Part shown: piece by piece, positions 28,929 to 42,245 of the stretch | Layout of the letters: the number at the start of each line of letters is the position of its first letter | Numbering within the stretch: position 1 is the stretch's first letter | Source of the DNA: Acidimicrobiia bacterium | GTDB taxonomy: Bacteria > Actinomycetota > Acidimicrobiia > UBA2766 | Direction: 5' to 3' | Assembly: GCA_020850945.1 (NCBI GenBank) | Contig: JADZDR010000049.1 | Span: 1-64,000, forward strand | DNA: 64,000 bases | The notes under the pieces: model-generated | Told to the model about the DNA's origin: nothing | The model's database searches: none | The model's input: only the letters and a program-made list of their open reading frames with translations | Position numbers and translations under genes: made by a program

Positions 28929-29312
28929 ATGGCAAAGCTGTCCACTGAAGATCTGCTCGCAGCCTTCGAGGAGATGACGATCCTCGAACTGAGCGAGTTC
29001 AAGAAGGCCTTCGAGGAGAAGTTCGACGTGACCGCGGCCGCACCCGTGGCGGTTGCCGCCGCAGTGCCGGGCGCCCCCGCCGGTGAGGAGGCCGCCGAGA
29101 AGGACGAGTTCGACGTCGTCCTCACTGCGGCCGGTGAGAAGAAGATCCAGGTGATCAAGGAAGTGCGAGGGATCACGAGCCTCGGCCTGAAAGAGGCGAA
29201 GGAGCTCGTCGACGGCGCGCCCAACCCCGTGCTCGAAGGCGTATCCAAGGAAGAGGCCGAAGAGGCCAAGAAGAAGCTCGAGGAGGCAGGCGGTTCCGTC
29301 GAGTTGAAGTAG
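28929..29312 (+). CDS. rplL: Ribosomal protein L7/L12
   Basis: The 127-residue protein has the N-terminal dimerisation helix pair ([20 protein letters not shown]), an Ala/Val-rich hinge and a highly conserved C-terminal domain ([28 protein letters not shown]-type segment reading [14 protein letters not shown]). It forms the stalk that recruits EF-Tu and EF-G. AAGGAG precedes the ATG by 8 nt. A hairpin 10 nt past its stop separates it from rpoB. Confidence 0.98.
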   Translation: MAKLSTEDLLAAFEEMTILELSEFKKAFEEKFDVTAAAPVAVAAAVPGAPAGEEAAEKDEFDVVLTAAGEKKIQVIKEVRGITSLGLKEAKELVDGAPNPVLEGVSKEEAEEAKKKLEEAGGSVELK

Positions 29313-29322
29313 TCGCCGTCGT

Positions 29323-29353
29323 CGTTTGCGGGGGGTCCGACCCCTCGCAAACG
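29323..29353 (+). terminator. Hairpin after rplL (terminator or attenuator)
   Basis: CGTTTGCGGGGGG (29323-29335) pairs with CCCCTCGCAAACG (29341-29353), with one G-T wobble and a 5-nt loop. No T-run follows. A partial terminator that lowers rpoBC transcription relative to rplJL, as in E. coli, would fit. Confidence 0.55.
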
Positions 29354-29354
29354 G

Positions 29355-29383
29355 TTGACTGCACTTCCGACCCGACGTACGCT
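29355..29383 (+). promoter_or_regulatory. Distal rpoBC promoter
   Basis: TTGACT (29355-29360), a 17-nt spacer and TACGCT (29378-29383) form a good housekeeping-sigma promoter. The predicted transcript start, near 29390, gives a leader of about 300 nt to rpoB. Confidence 0.65.
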
Positions 29384-29563
29384 TTCACAATTGCGGCCCG
29401 CGGTGGGCAGAGGAGACCCCCTCATCCCTGCCAGGGTCCGTTTGGCGACGTTGACCGAGATCGAAACGGGCGAGACGCCCCGCACCACGGCCGGAGACAA
29501 GGCCGAACGATCGGGCCCCAGGCCCAGCACGACCCCGGATCGGGGCCGTGAGTTCTCGCGCGA

Positions 29564-29591
29564 TTGACCGTTCCAGCCTGTCGGCTATACT
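29564..29591 (+). promoter_or_regulatory. Proximal rpoBC promoter
   Basis: TTGACC (29564-29569), a 16-nt spacer and TATACT (29586-29591) are close to consensus. The transcript would start near 29598, leaving about 96 nt before rpoB. This is the strongest-looking promoter in the window. Confidence 0.75.
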
Positions 29592-29693
29592 CACTTTCCG
29601 CTCCAGTGTGCCCACCGGGGCGAATCGTGTGCGCAGCCGTGCCCCAGCCGACCGCTTGGATCCGCAAGCCAGCCCGCAAAAGGAGTGATGACC

Positions 29694-32600
29694 TTGGCGA
29701 CTACGACGCGCCCTGGTAATCGCGACCGCGTCTCCTTCGCTACGATCGAGGAGGTCCTGCCCGTCCCGGACCTCCTCCATGTGCAGAAGGATTCCTTCGA
29801 CTGGTTCGTGAGCGAGGGTCTGGCCGAGACCCTCCGGGAGATCTCCCCGATCGAGGACTACTCCGGGAACCTCATCCTCGAGTTCGTCGACCACGAGTTC
29901 GAGGACCCGAAGCACTCCATCGAGGAGTGCCGCGAGCGGGACATCCAATTCGGCTGCCCTCTCTTCGTGACTGCGCGCTTCGGCAACCGGGAGACGGGGG
30001 AGATCAAGGAGCAGCGGGTCTTCATGGGCGAGTTCCCCCTCATGACCCCGTCGGGCACGTTCGTCATCAACGGGACCGAGAAGGTCGTCGTGAGCCAGCT
30101 CGTGCGCAGTCCCGGCATCTACTTCGAGGAGCTGCGCGACAAGACGAGCGAGAAGCTCCTCTTCGGCGCGAAGGTGATCCCCGCGCGTGGCGCCTGGCTC
30201 GAGTTCGACACGGACAAGAAGGGCACGCTGGGCGTGCGCATCGACCGCAAGCGCCGCCAGGTCGTGACGATCCTGCTCCGCGCCCTCGAGTTCGCCGGCG
30301 TCGATCTCACGACCGACGAAGCGATCCTCGACTACTTCGACGGGGCGGAGATCATCGCGGCGAGCCTCGAGAAGGACCCCACGAACGACCGCGACGAGGC
30401 TCTCATCGACATCTACCGCAAACTGCGGCCGGGTGAACCACCGAGCGTCGAATCGGCACGCGGGCTGCTCGAGCAACTCTTCTTCTCGTCGAAGCGCTAC
30501 GACCTCTCCCGCGTGGGCCGGTACAAGGCCAACCAGAAGTTCGAGATCCTCGACCACGACGTCCCCCTGTCCGAGCACGTTCTCACACCCGAGGACGTCC
30601 TCGACACGGTCAAGTACATGGTTGCCCTGCACGCGGGTGAGGACGGCTACACGACGGACGACATCGACCACTTCGGCAACCGCCGTGTCCGGCCCGTGGG
30701 CGAGCTCATCCAGAACCAGGTCCGCATCGGCCTCTCCCGCATGGAGCGCGTCGTTCGCGAGCGCATGACGACCCAGGATGTCGAAGCGATCACGCCGACC
30801 ACCCTCATCAACATCCGGCCCCTCACGGCTGCGATCAAAGAGTTCTACGGGACATCACAGCTCTGCCAGCTCTACGACCAGACGAACTCCCTCACGGGGC
30901 TCACGCACAAGCGGCGTCTGTCCGCCCTCGGCCCCGGGGGCCTCTCCCGGGAGCGGGCCGGGTTCGAGGTTCGCGACGTCCACCCCTCGCACTACGGGCG
31001 CATGTGCCCGATCGAGACGCCCGAAGGCCCGAACATCGGGCTCATCGGGTCACTCGCCACGTACGCGAGGATCAACAACTACGGGTTCATCGAGACGCCC
31101 TACCGCAAGGTCGTGAAGGGCCGCGTGACCGAGCAGATCGACTACCTGGACGCACATCGCGAGGACAGGTACACGATCGCGCAGGCGAACGCCGAGATCG
31201 ACAAGCGCACGGGCAACTTCGTGAACGACCGTGTGCTCTGCATGCGCCGGGGTGAGGTGGAGTACACGCTCGCCGAAGAGGTCGACTACATGGACGTGGC
31301 CCCGCGTCAGATCGTGTCCGTCTCGACGTCCTGCATCCCCTTCCTCGAGCACGATGACGCCAACCGCGCCCTCATGGGTTCGAACATGCAGCGTCAGGCG
31401 GTTCCCCTCCTGCGTGTCGAGGCCCCCTACATCGGCACGGGCATGGAGGAGAGGGCGGCACGCGACAGCCTCGACATGGTCGTGGCCGACGAGGCCGGGA
31501 CCGTCACGGAAGTGGCCGGCGACCGCGTCGTGGTCGAGGATGCCAAGACCCGTGCGAAGAAGACGTACCGGCTCCAGAAGTTCCGCCGCTCGAACCAGTC
31601 GACGAGCTTCAACCAGCGGCCCGTCGTCACCGAAGGCCAGAAGATCAAGGCGGGGGACATCATCGCCGACGGGCCGTGCACCGACGAAGGTGAGCTCGCG
31701 CTCGGCAAGAACCTCCTCGTCGCCTTCATGACGTGGGAGGGGCACACGTTCGAGGACGCGATCGTCATCTCGGACCGTCTCGTGCGCGACGACGTCCTCA
31801 CGTCGATCCACATCGAGCAGTACGAGGTCGAAGCTCGCGACACGAAACTCGGCGAGGAAGAGATCACGCGGGACATCCCCAACGTGAGCGAGGAGGTGCT
31901 GCGCGACCTCGACGAGCGCGGGATCATCCGTGTCGGGGCCGAGGTCGGCCCCGGTGACTACCTCGTCGGCAAGGTCACGCCGAAGGGTGAGACGGAGCTC
32001 ACACCCGAGGAGCGCCTCCTGCGCGCCATCTTCGGGGAGAAGGCACGTGAGGTCCGGGACACGTCCCTCAAGGTCCCCCACGGCGAATGGGGGAAGGTGA
32101 TCGATGTCCGCGCCTACAGCCGCGAGGACAACGCGGAGCTGAACCCGGGCGTGAACAAGCTCGTGCGGGTGTTCGTGGCACAGAAGCGCAAGATCAGCGT
32201 GGGCGACAAGCTCGCCGGCCGGCACGGCAACAAGGGCGTGATCGCGAAGGTCCTCCCGGTCGAGGACATGCCGTTCCTCTCCGACGGCACACCTGTCGAC
32301 ATCGTCCTCTCGCCACTCGGTGTGCCCACGCGTATGAACGTGGGTCAGGTGCTCGAGACGTTGCTCGGCTGGGCAGCGCACAACGGGTGGGAAGACGGCC
32401 CCACACAGCCCGGGAACGGCGCACGTCGCAAGATCCAACCCGTCTCGAGGCCTGCCGCATACATGTCGACCCCGGTGTTCGACGGGGCGCACTGGTCCGA
32501 CGAGGAGGCCGAGGAGGCCGGTGCGAACCCGGCGACGGGACAGCCGCATCCGTCCATCCAGTCCCTGTTGCGCAAGGCGAACCCGCCCCTGACCGCGGAC

Positions 32601-33136
32601 TCGCGCCTCATCGGCGACGACGGCAAGGCCCAGCTCTACGACGGTCGCACGGGCGAACCGTACGACCACCCGATCGCAATCGGCTACATCTACATCCTCA
32701 AGCTGCACCACCTCGTGGATGACAAGATCCATGAGCGCTCCACGGGGCCCTACTCGATGATCACGCAGCAGCCCCTCGGCGGAAAGGCGCAGTTCGGCGG
32801 GCAGCGTTTCGGCGAGATGGAGGTGTGGGCCCTCGAGGCGTACGGCGCCGCCCACGCCCTGCAGGAGCTCCTCACGATCAAGTCCGACGACGTTCTCGGC
32901 CGCGTGAAGGTCTACGAGGCGATCGTGAAGGGTGAGAACATCCCCGAGCCCGGCCTGCCGGAGTCCTTCAAGGTCCTCGTGAAGGAGATGCAGTCCCTCT
33001 GTCTCAACGTGAAGGTCAAGTCGAAGGACGGCCAGGAGATCGAGATGACGAGCTACGAGGAGGACGCCTTCCGCACCGCGGAGGAGCTCGGCATCGACAT
33101 CTCACGTCCGGAACGCAGCGAAGCGGAGGAGGCCTG

Positions 33137-33137
<1 letters not shown>
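29694..33137 (+). CDS. rpoB: DNA-directed RNA polymerase subunit beta
   Basis: The roughly 1147-residue beta subunit forms one half of the polymerase active-site cleft and is the rifampicin target. Visible landmarks include the rifampicin region ([20 protein letters not shown]), [19 protein letters not shown], and the C-terminal [21 protein letters not shown] choose TTG 29694 because AAAGGAG ends 8 nt upstream; ATG 29688 and GTG 29685 are too close to that site. The rifampicin region keeps Asp516, His526 and Ser531 (E. coli numbers) but differs at several neighbours. The stop overlaps the rpoC start (TGATG). Confidence 0.98.
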
Positions 33138-37048
<3,911 letters not shown>

Positions 37049-37080
37049 GCATCGAGGACGACCGCCGGAGGTAGGCGGGC

Positions 37081-37806
37081 ATGGGCGCTGCGTTCGGCTT
37101 CCTCACGATCGTCGGAGGCAGGCGGCCGTCACCGGACCCACGGTCGCTCCTCTGGTTCCCCGTCGTCGGTCTCGTCGTGGGCGCTGCCGTGGGATCGGCG
37201 TCGTGGGTGGCAGGCCGCGTGTGGGCACCTCTCCTCGCCGCCGGTGTCGCCGTGACTGCCGATCTGATTCTCACGGGGGCTCTGCACTTCGACGGTCTCG
37301 TCGACACGGCCGACGGCCTCCTGCCTCACTCACCTGACGCGGCCACTCGCCTCGACGTCATGCAGGCTCCCGATGTCGGCGCGTTCGGTCTCGCCACCGG
37401 TGCCGTCGCCCTCGGGTTGCGTTGGGCCGGTCTGGCCGCCGGGCCCGTGGGAGTCGAGGGAATCGCGCTCGTGGCCGGGCTCTGGTGCCTGTCGCGAACC
37501 TGTCTCGTGCCGATCGTGGGCTTGGTTCCGTATGCGAGGACGGAGGGACTGGCCTCGGCCTTCACGAGGCGCCTCGACGGGGCGGGCATCGCCGTCAGCG
37601 GGCTCGGCCTCGCCGCGTCCGTGACCCTGTTGTTCTACGCTCGGGGCTTCGCCGGCATCGTCGTTGTCCTCGCTGCTTGCATGGCGGGGATCGGTGTCGT
37701 GCTCCTCGCGAAGTGCCGGATCGAGGGCTACACGGGGGATGTGCTCGGAGCGGCCGTCGTGGCCGGTGAGACGGTGGGCCTGCTCGCCGCCACGGCCCGG
37801 ATCTGA
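37081..37806 (+). CDS. cobS: Adenosylcobinamide-GDP ribazoletransferase (cobalamin synthase)
   Basis: The 241-residue polytopic membrane protein has the CobS hallmarks HFDGLVDTADGLL (the acidic Mg-binding motif) and EGYTGDVLGA near the end. CobS joins adenosylcobinamide-GDP to alpha-ribazole (or its 5'-phosphate) in the last part of the B12 nucleotide-loop assembly. GGAGG lies about 8 nt upstream of the ATG. It precedes the HAD-CobT fusion gene by 14 nt, so the two enzymes for lower-ligand activation and attachment are made together. No cobU/cobP kinase is in the window. Confidence 0.93.
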   Translation: MGAAFGFLTIVGGRRPSPDPRSLLWFPVVGLVVGAAVGSASWVAGRVWAPLLAAGVAVTADLILTGALHFDGLVDTADGLLPHSPDAATRLDVMQAPDVGAFGLATGAVALGLRWAGLAAGPVGVEGIALVAGLWCLSRTCLVPIVGLVPYARTEGLASAFTRRLDGAGIAVSGLGLAASVTLLFYARGFAGIVVVLAACMAGIGVVLLAKCRIEGYTGDVLGAAVVAGETVGLLAATARI

Positions 37807-37820
37807 TCCAAGGAGAAGAC

Positions 37821-39317
37821 GTGAACGAAGCCATCCTCTTCGACGTGGGCGGGACCCTCGTTCATGAGAACACCCCCGGAACCGCGATCGAAGACCTCGA
37901 TGTCAGGCTCCGACGCGGTGTCGCGTCCGACTTGAAGGCCCTCGCCGGCAGGTTCCGGCTCGGTGCTGTCACGAACACGGCGCACATGACGGAGAGCGAC
38001 GTGCGGCACCTCCTCGCGCGGGTGGACCTCGACACGTTGCTCGAAGTCGTGGTGACGTCGGTGGATGTCGGTGCCGCCAAGCCCGATCCGGCGGGTCTGC
38101 TCGTGGCCTGCGAGCGCCTCGGTGTCGGACCCGGGACGGCCCTCTATGTCGGCAACGAGGCAACGGACGCCGCAGCCGCGGCGGCGGCCGGCATGGCGTA
38201 CGTGGATGTGCAGGACCGTCTCCTTCCGACCGTGCTCGCCGGATTGGCGCAGGCCAGCGGGCCCTTCGAGGCTGCCCGTGCAATGCTCGCCCCACGAGAC
38301 GCCGAGGCCGCTGGGCAGGCGGCTGCGCATCTCGACCGCCTCACGAAGCCTCGCGGTTCCCTCGGCCGCCTCGAGGCACTCGTCGTCTGGCTCGCGGCCG
38401 TGGCGGGGGAGGTGCCACCCCCGCCACCGGATCCGATCGGAGTCGCCGTGTTCGCCGGCGACCACGGCGTCGCCCGCATGGGAGTCACGCCCTGGCCGCA
38501 GGAAGTGACCGCGCAGATGGTGCAGAACATCGGAAGCGGGGGAGCCGCGATCAGCGTGCTCTCGCGACGCGCGCAGGCGTCCCTGGTGGTGGTCGACGTC
38601 GGGGTCGCAGCCGACTACGACGCGGGGGACGCCGTACGCATGGAGCGGATCCGGCGGGGAACAGGGAACATCGCGGTCGAGCCCGCGATGACCCTCCACG
38701 AGGCGCGGGTGGCGCTCGACAGCGGCGCACAGGTGGCGCTCGACCTCGTCGGGGCGGGACACCGGTGTCTCGTGACGGGAGAGATGGGGATCGGGAACAC
38801 GACACCGTCGGCTGCGCTCATCGCCGCGTTCACGGGCCGGGACGCGGCCGAAGTGACGGGCCGCGGCACCGGCATAGACGACGCGATGCTCGCCCACAAG
38901 ATCGACATGGTGCGGACAGCCGTCGCGAGGCTCGACGCGGGCATGGATCCCGTGGCGGTCCTCGCCGAGGTCGGCGGCCTCGAGCAGGCCGCTCTCACCG
39001 GGTATCTCATGGCCGGGGCAGCGCTGCGTGTCCCTGTCGTGGTCGACGGCGTGATCGCGGATGCCGCGCTCGTTGCCGCCGCGGAGATGGATGCGACAGT
39101 CCTCGACTTCGTCGTGGCCGGGCACCGTTCCGTCGAACCGGGTGCCGCCGTTGCCCTCGACCACCTCGGCCTGCGGCCCCTGCTCGACCTCGAACTGCGA
39201 CTCGGGGAGGGGACGGGGGCGATACTGGGCGCGGACCTGTTGCGGGCCGCGGCGGCGCTCGCGGCCGAGATGGCGACGTTCGACAGTGCGGGCGTGTCCG
39301 AGAAGGAGGCGGAATGA
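37821..39317 (+). CDS. cobT: HAD-family hydrolase fused to CobT (DMB phosphoribosyltransferase)
   Basis: The 498-residue protein has two parts. Residues 1 to about 145 form a HAD domain: motif I FDVGGTLV (nucleophile Asp8, but Gly at the usual acid/base Asp+2), motif II AVTNTA, motif III Lys in AAKPDPAGL, and motif IV VGNEATDAA. Residues about 158-498 are CobT, with AVFAGDHGVARMGVTPWP, TGEMGIGNTT and the catalytic-Glu segment ELRLGEGTGAIL. CobT makes alpha-ribazole-5'-phosphate from nicotinate mononucleotide and dimethylbenzimidazole. A fused phosphatase would remove its 5'-phosphate, the CobC step. The fusion is seen; that function is inferred. The start has AAGGAG 7 nt upstream, and the stop overlaps the next ATG. 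Confidence 0.88.
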   Translation: MNEAILFDVGGTLVHENTPGTAIEDLDVRLRRGVASDLKALAGRFRLGAVTNTAHMTESDVRHLLARVDLDTLLEVVVTSVDVGAAKPDPAGLLVACERLGVGPGTALYVGNEATDAAAAAAAGMAYVDVQDRLLPTVLAGLAQASGPFEAARAMLAPRDAEAAGQAAAHLDRLTKPRGSLGRLEALVVWLAAVAGEVPPPPPDPIGVAVFAGDHGVARMGVTPWPQEVTAQMVQNIGSGGAAISVLSRRAQASLVVVDVGVAADYDAGDAVRMERIRRGTGNIAVEPAMTLHEARVALDSGAQVALDLVGAGHRCLVTGEMGIGNTTPSAALIAAFTGRDAAEVTGRGTGIDDAMLAHKIDMVRTAVARLDAGMDPVAVLAEVGGLEQAALTGYLMAGAALRVPVVVDGVIADAALVAAAEMDATVLDFVVAGHRSVEPGAAVALDHLGLRPLLDLELRLGEGTGAILGADLLRAAAALAAEMATFDSAGVSEKEAE

Positions 39318-40516
39318 GTGTCCCCGAGCAAGCCCGGGTCGACGGGGCGGTGGCAGCCCTCCTCGCGAAATGCGATCCGCCCGGCACCGATCCGGTCGAG
39401 TTGCGTGGGCTCGTCTACGACCACGGGCTCGCCTGGGTGCACTTCCCCGAGGGGTACGGCGGCCTCGGGGTCCCGCCGACTCTGCAGCGGAACGTGGACT
39501 CGGCCCTGCACAAGGCCGGTGTCCGACCACCCGACGACCTCCTCTTCTTCGGTTTGGCGCTCGCCGGTCCCACGGTCGTGACCCACGGGAGTGACGACTT
39601 GCGCAGGCGGCTCCTCCGCCCCATGTTCACGGGGGAGCACAAGTGGTGCCAGCTCTTCAGTGAGCCGGGCGCGGGGAGCGACCTCGCCGGCCTCGCGTGC
39701 CGTGCCGTGCGGGACGGGGACGAGTGGGTCGTGACGGGTCAGAAGGTGTGGAACACGCTCGCGCACGTGGCCGACCGGGGCATGCTCCTCGCCCGCACCG
39801 ACCCGGACGTGCCCAAGCACAAGGGCATCACGTACTTCGCGCTCGACATGCACGCACCCGGCGTCACGGTGAGGCCTCTGCGCCAGATCACGGGTCAGGC
39901 CGAGTTCAACGAGGTGTACATCGACGAGGTGCGCGTGCCGGATGCCGATCGGCTCGGGGATGTGGGTGACGGGTGGCGGGTTGCCATGACGACGCTCATG
40001 AACGAGCGCACGACCATCGGCGGTTCGGCCGGCGGTGGCGGTCCCGCGCGGGGTTCGGGCGCGATCGGCGAGGCCCTGCGCCTCTGGGCGGAGCGGGTGG
40101 AGAAGCCGCCTGTGTTGCGGGATCGGCTCGCCAGGCTTTGGATGGACGCCGAGGTTCTGCGGCTCACGAACATGCGGGCGGCGCAGGCGTTGCGGGCCGG
40201 CAATCCCGGTCCCGAGGGCTCGATCGCGAAGTTGCGCTTCGCCGAGGTGAACCAGCAGATCTACGAGATGTGCGTCGGCCTTCTCGGCGCGGCGGGCTGC
40301 GTCGACTTCGACTACGAGATGCGCCGCTCCGAGGTGATCGGCCTCGTGGGGCCGCCGGGTGCGGGACGCACCATGTTCCTGCGTTCACGGGCGAACTCGA
40401 TCGAGGGCGGCACATCCGAGATCCAGCGCAACATCCTGGGTGAGCAGGTCCTCGGCCTACCCCGTGAGCCCCGCCTCGACAAGGACAAGCCCTGGTCCGA
40501 GGTACCCCGCGCCTAG
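39314..40516 (+). CDS. Acyl-CoA dehydrogenase
   Basis: The 400-residue flavoprotein has the acyl-CoA dehydrogenase marks: HKWCQLFSEPGAGSDLAGL (FAD/substrate loop), VVTGQKVWNTLAHVADRGM, and the C-terminal NSIEGGTSEIQRNILGEQVLG. It oxidises acyl-CoA thioesters to enoyl-CoA, passing electrons to ETF. Chain length cannot be told. Its ATG overlaps the cobT-fusion stop (ATGA), so it is read from the same message although it has no evident tie to B12. At its end, the palindrome CTAG supplies TAG stops for both this gene and the convergent LLM oxidoreductase. Confidence 0.92.
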   Translation: MSVPEQARVDGAVAALLAKCDPPGTDPVELRGLVYDHGLAWVHFPEGYGGLGVPPTLQRNVDSALHKAGVRPPDDLLFFGLALAGPTVVTHGSDDLRRRLLRPMFTGEHKWCQLFSEPGAGSDLAGLACRAVRDGDEWVVTGQKVWNTLAHVADRGMLLARTDPDVPKHKGITYFALDMHAPGVTVRPLRQITGQAEFNEVYIDEVRVPDADRLGDVGDGWRVAMTTLMNERTTIGGSAGGGGPARGSGAIGEALRLWAERVEKPPVLRDRLARLWMDAEVLRLTNMRAAQALRAGNPGPEGSIAKLRFAEVNQQIYEMCVGLLGAAGCVDFDYEMRRSEVIGLVGPPGAGRTMFLRSRANSIEGGTSEIQRNILGEQVLGLPREPRLDKDKPWSEVPRA

Positions 40517-41544
40517 CTCGAACCGGCATCCCGGAGGAGATCGCGGATCTCGAGGAGCAGGGCGGGGTCTGTTTCGGCGAGGACGGGGAGTCCGAGGCGG
40601 TCGACACTGCCACCGACGCGTGCGCGGATCTTGGTAGCGACCTCGGCAGGTGTGCCCACGGCGGCGAAGGTGTGCAGCATCTCGTCGTCGACGAGGTCGG
40701 GCAGACTCTCCCAGCGGCCTTCCTGTGTGAGGCGGCGTGCCTCGGGCTGGACGTCGCCCCAACCGTGCAGGTCGAGGACCGGTCGGTACGCGGGTGTCGA
40801 GGCGTAGAAGGCGATGCGGGCACGGGTCTCCGTCTTCGCGGCTTCGATTCCCGTGTCGTCGTGTCCGGTCACGACGAGCGCACCACCGCAGACGGTGAGT
40901 TGGCTGCGCGCGCGGCTGCTCCGGGCGAGACCGGCGTCGACTGCGGGCAGCGTGACCTCGCGGAAGAAGCGTTCGGTCGTGAACGCGTGCGTGAGGAGCC
41001 CGTCCGCGACCTCGGCGGCCACCTCGGTCATGCGGGGACCGACCGCGGCCACGAAGACGGCCGGGGGCCCGTACGGGTTGGGTGAGGGCGCGAAGTTCGG
41101 GGTCATGAGCGTGTGTGTGTAGAAGTCGCCGCGGAAGTCGAGGCGGCTCTCGGTGTTCCACGCCTCCCAGATCGCTCGCAGGGCCGCCACGTACTCGCGC
41201 ATGCGATCGGCGGGGCGCGACCACGGCATGGAGAAGCGCTTCACGATGTGCGACGCGACCTGGGTGCCGAGGCCGAGGACGAAACGGCCACCGGAGACCT
41301 TCTGGAGGTCGTTGGCCGTGACGGCGACGGTCATCGGTGTGCGGGCGAAGGCCACCGCGATCGCCGTGCCGAGGACCACGCGGTCCGTGACCGGGGCCGC
41401 GGCACCGAGTGTCAGGAACGGGTCGTGAGCTGTCTCCGTGACCCAGAGTCCGTCCCAGCCGTCGGCCTCGACGGCCTGTGCCCGTCTGGCAGCGTCGGCG
41501 GGACCGAGATCCCTGATCAGCGTGTCGACCGGGATGGGACTCAT
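40513..41544 (-). CDS. LLM-class (luciferase-like) F420-dependent oxidoreductase
   Basis: The 343-residue protein is a TIM-barrel luciferase-like monooxygenase/F420 oxidoreductase. It shows DGLWVTETAHDPFLTLGAAA, RVVLGTAIAVAFARTPM, GRFVLGLGTQVASHI and the closing GGSVDRLGLPV. The GLGTQVASHIVKRFSMPW segment is typical of the TIGR03617-like F420 group, so cofactor F420 is more likely than FMN. The ATG overlaps the stop of the upstream membrane-protein gene (ATGA). It is the last gene of a tightly coupled minus-strand operon. Confidence 0.88.
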   Translation of the reverse strand: MSPIPVDTLIRDLGPADAARRAQAVEADGWDGLWVTETAHDPFLTLGAAAPVTDRVVLGTAIAVAFARTPMTVAVTANDLQKVSGGRFVLGLGTQVASHIVKRFSMPWSRPADRMREYVAALRAIWEAWNTESRLDFRGDFYTHTLMTPNFAPSPNPYGPPAVFVAAVGPRMTEVAAEVADGLLTHAFTTERFFREVTLPAVDAGLARSSRARSQLTVCGGALVVTGHDDTGIEAAKTETRARIAFYASTPAYRPVLDLHGWGDVQPEARRLTQEGRWESLPDLVDDEMLHTFAAVGTPAEVATKIRARVGGSVDRLGLPVLAETDPALLLEIRDLLRDAGSS

Positions 41545-42245
41545 ACGGCCAGCTCCTGCGGGGTCGGTGGTTCGGGTTCGACGTCGCCCGAGGGAGCCGC
41601 CGCTGTCGCGTCCCTGCCCGCCGTGTAGATCGCGGCGAGACAGGCCATCAGCCATGCGAGGAGGATGCCCTCGACACCCACGACGAGGAAGGGGGCGAGC
41701 GGCGTGGGGAGGAGCAGCGACCAGAGCCCGACGAACACACCGAGCGGAAGCCAGATGGCGGCGACCACGAGACCGAGGAGGAGCATGCGGCCGACATGGT
41801 GCGTGACTGCGCGAAGAGCACCCGGGAACGGGACGCGGGGCGAGGCAGCGGCCGCGACCGGGACACAGGCGAGCCCGAACGCGACGACCAGGGCGAGCCA
41901 CGTGAAGACGGCGAGGGAGACGGCGAGGGCCGCGGCGACGACCGCCGACCAGAGCATCGTTCGCACGAGGACGTGCGAGGTCGTGCTCGCGGCGAGGGCC
42001 ACCCCGAGGTGGCGTCCCCTGCCGGCCACGCCGGTCGCGGCGAAGGCCGACAGGGTGGTGAGCCAGACGAGAACCGACACGGTCGTCCCCACCCAGAGGG
42101 CCGGCGGCCGTGCACGTTCGACGGGGACCGCCCATACGAGAAGGGCCTGCACGACGGCGTTCAGGACGGCGCCGAGGAGAAGGACATCGAGGTTGCGCAA
42201 GAACGTGCCCGTTCCCGCGAGGAGCACGCGCCGGTTTCGCGTCAC
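41541..42245 (-). CDS. Multi-pass membrane protein of unknown function
   Basis: The 234-residue protein has about six hydrophobic segments, for example VLLLGAVLNAVVQALLVWAV, VLVWLTTLSAFAATGVA, and WLALVVAFGLACVPVAAAA. The cytoplasmic tail is acidic and Pro-rich. No family is recognised. It overlaps its neighbours at both ends (GTGA with the lipoprotein gene, ATGA with the LLM gene), so it is made together with a surface lipoprotein and an exported phosphoesterase. Confidence 0.7.
   Translation of the reverse strand: MTRNRRVLLAGTGTFLRNLDVLLLGAVLNAVVQALLVWAVPVERARPPALWVGTTVSVLVWLTTLSAFAATGVAGRGRHLGVALAASTTSHVLVRTMLWSAVVAAALAVSLAVFTWLALVVAFGLACVPVAAAASPRVPFPGALRAVTHHVGRMLLLGLVVAAIWLPLGVFVGLWSLLLPTPLAPFLVVGVEGILLAWLMACLAAIYTAGRDATAAAPSGDVEPEPPTPQELAV

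Larger units (their letters stand above)
29313..29693 (+). other. 381-nt rplL-rpoB spacer: hairpin plus two promoters
   Basis: No gene is seen here. In order it holds a 13-bp hairpin (29323-29353), a promoter overlapping its end (29355-29383), about 180 nt without recognised features, and a second promoter (29564-29591). It ends with a roughly 100-nt leader to rpoB and an AAAGGAG ribosome site at 29679-29685. Confidence 0.7.

Noticed and set aside
31050-32855. 601-codon frame antisense to rpoB, and similar frames antisense to rpoC (33053-34858), amt and the molybdenum enzyme
   Set aside because: All lie opposite well-recognised genes, have no ribosome sites and show His/Asp/Val-rich shadow composition.
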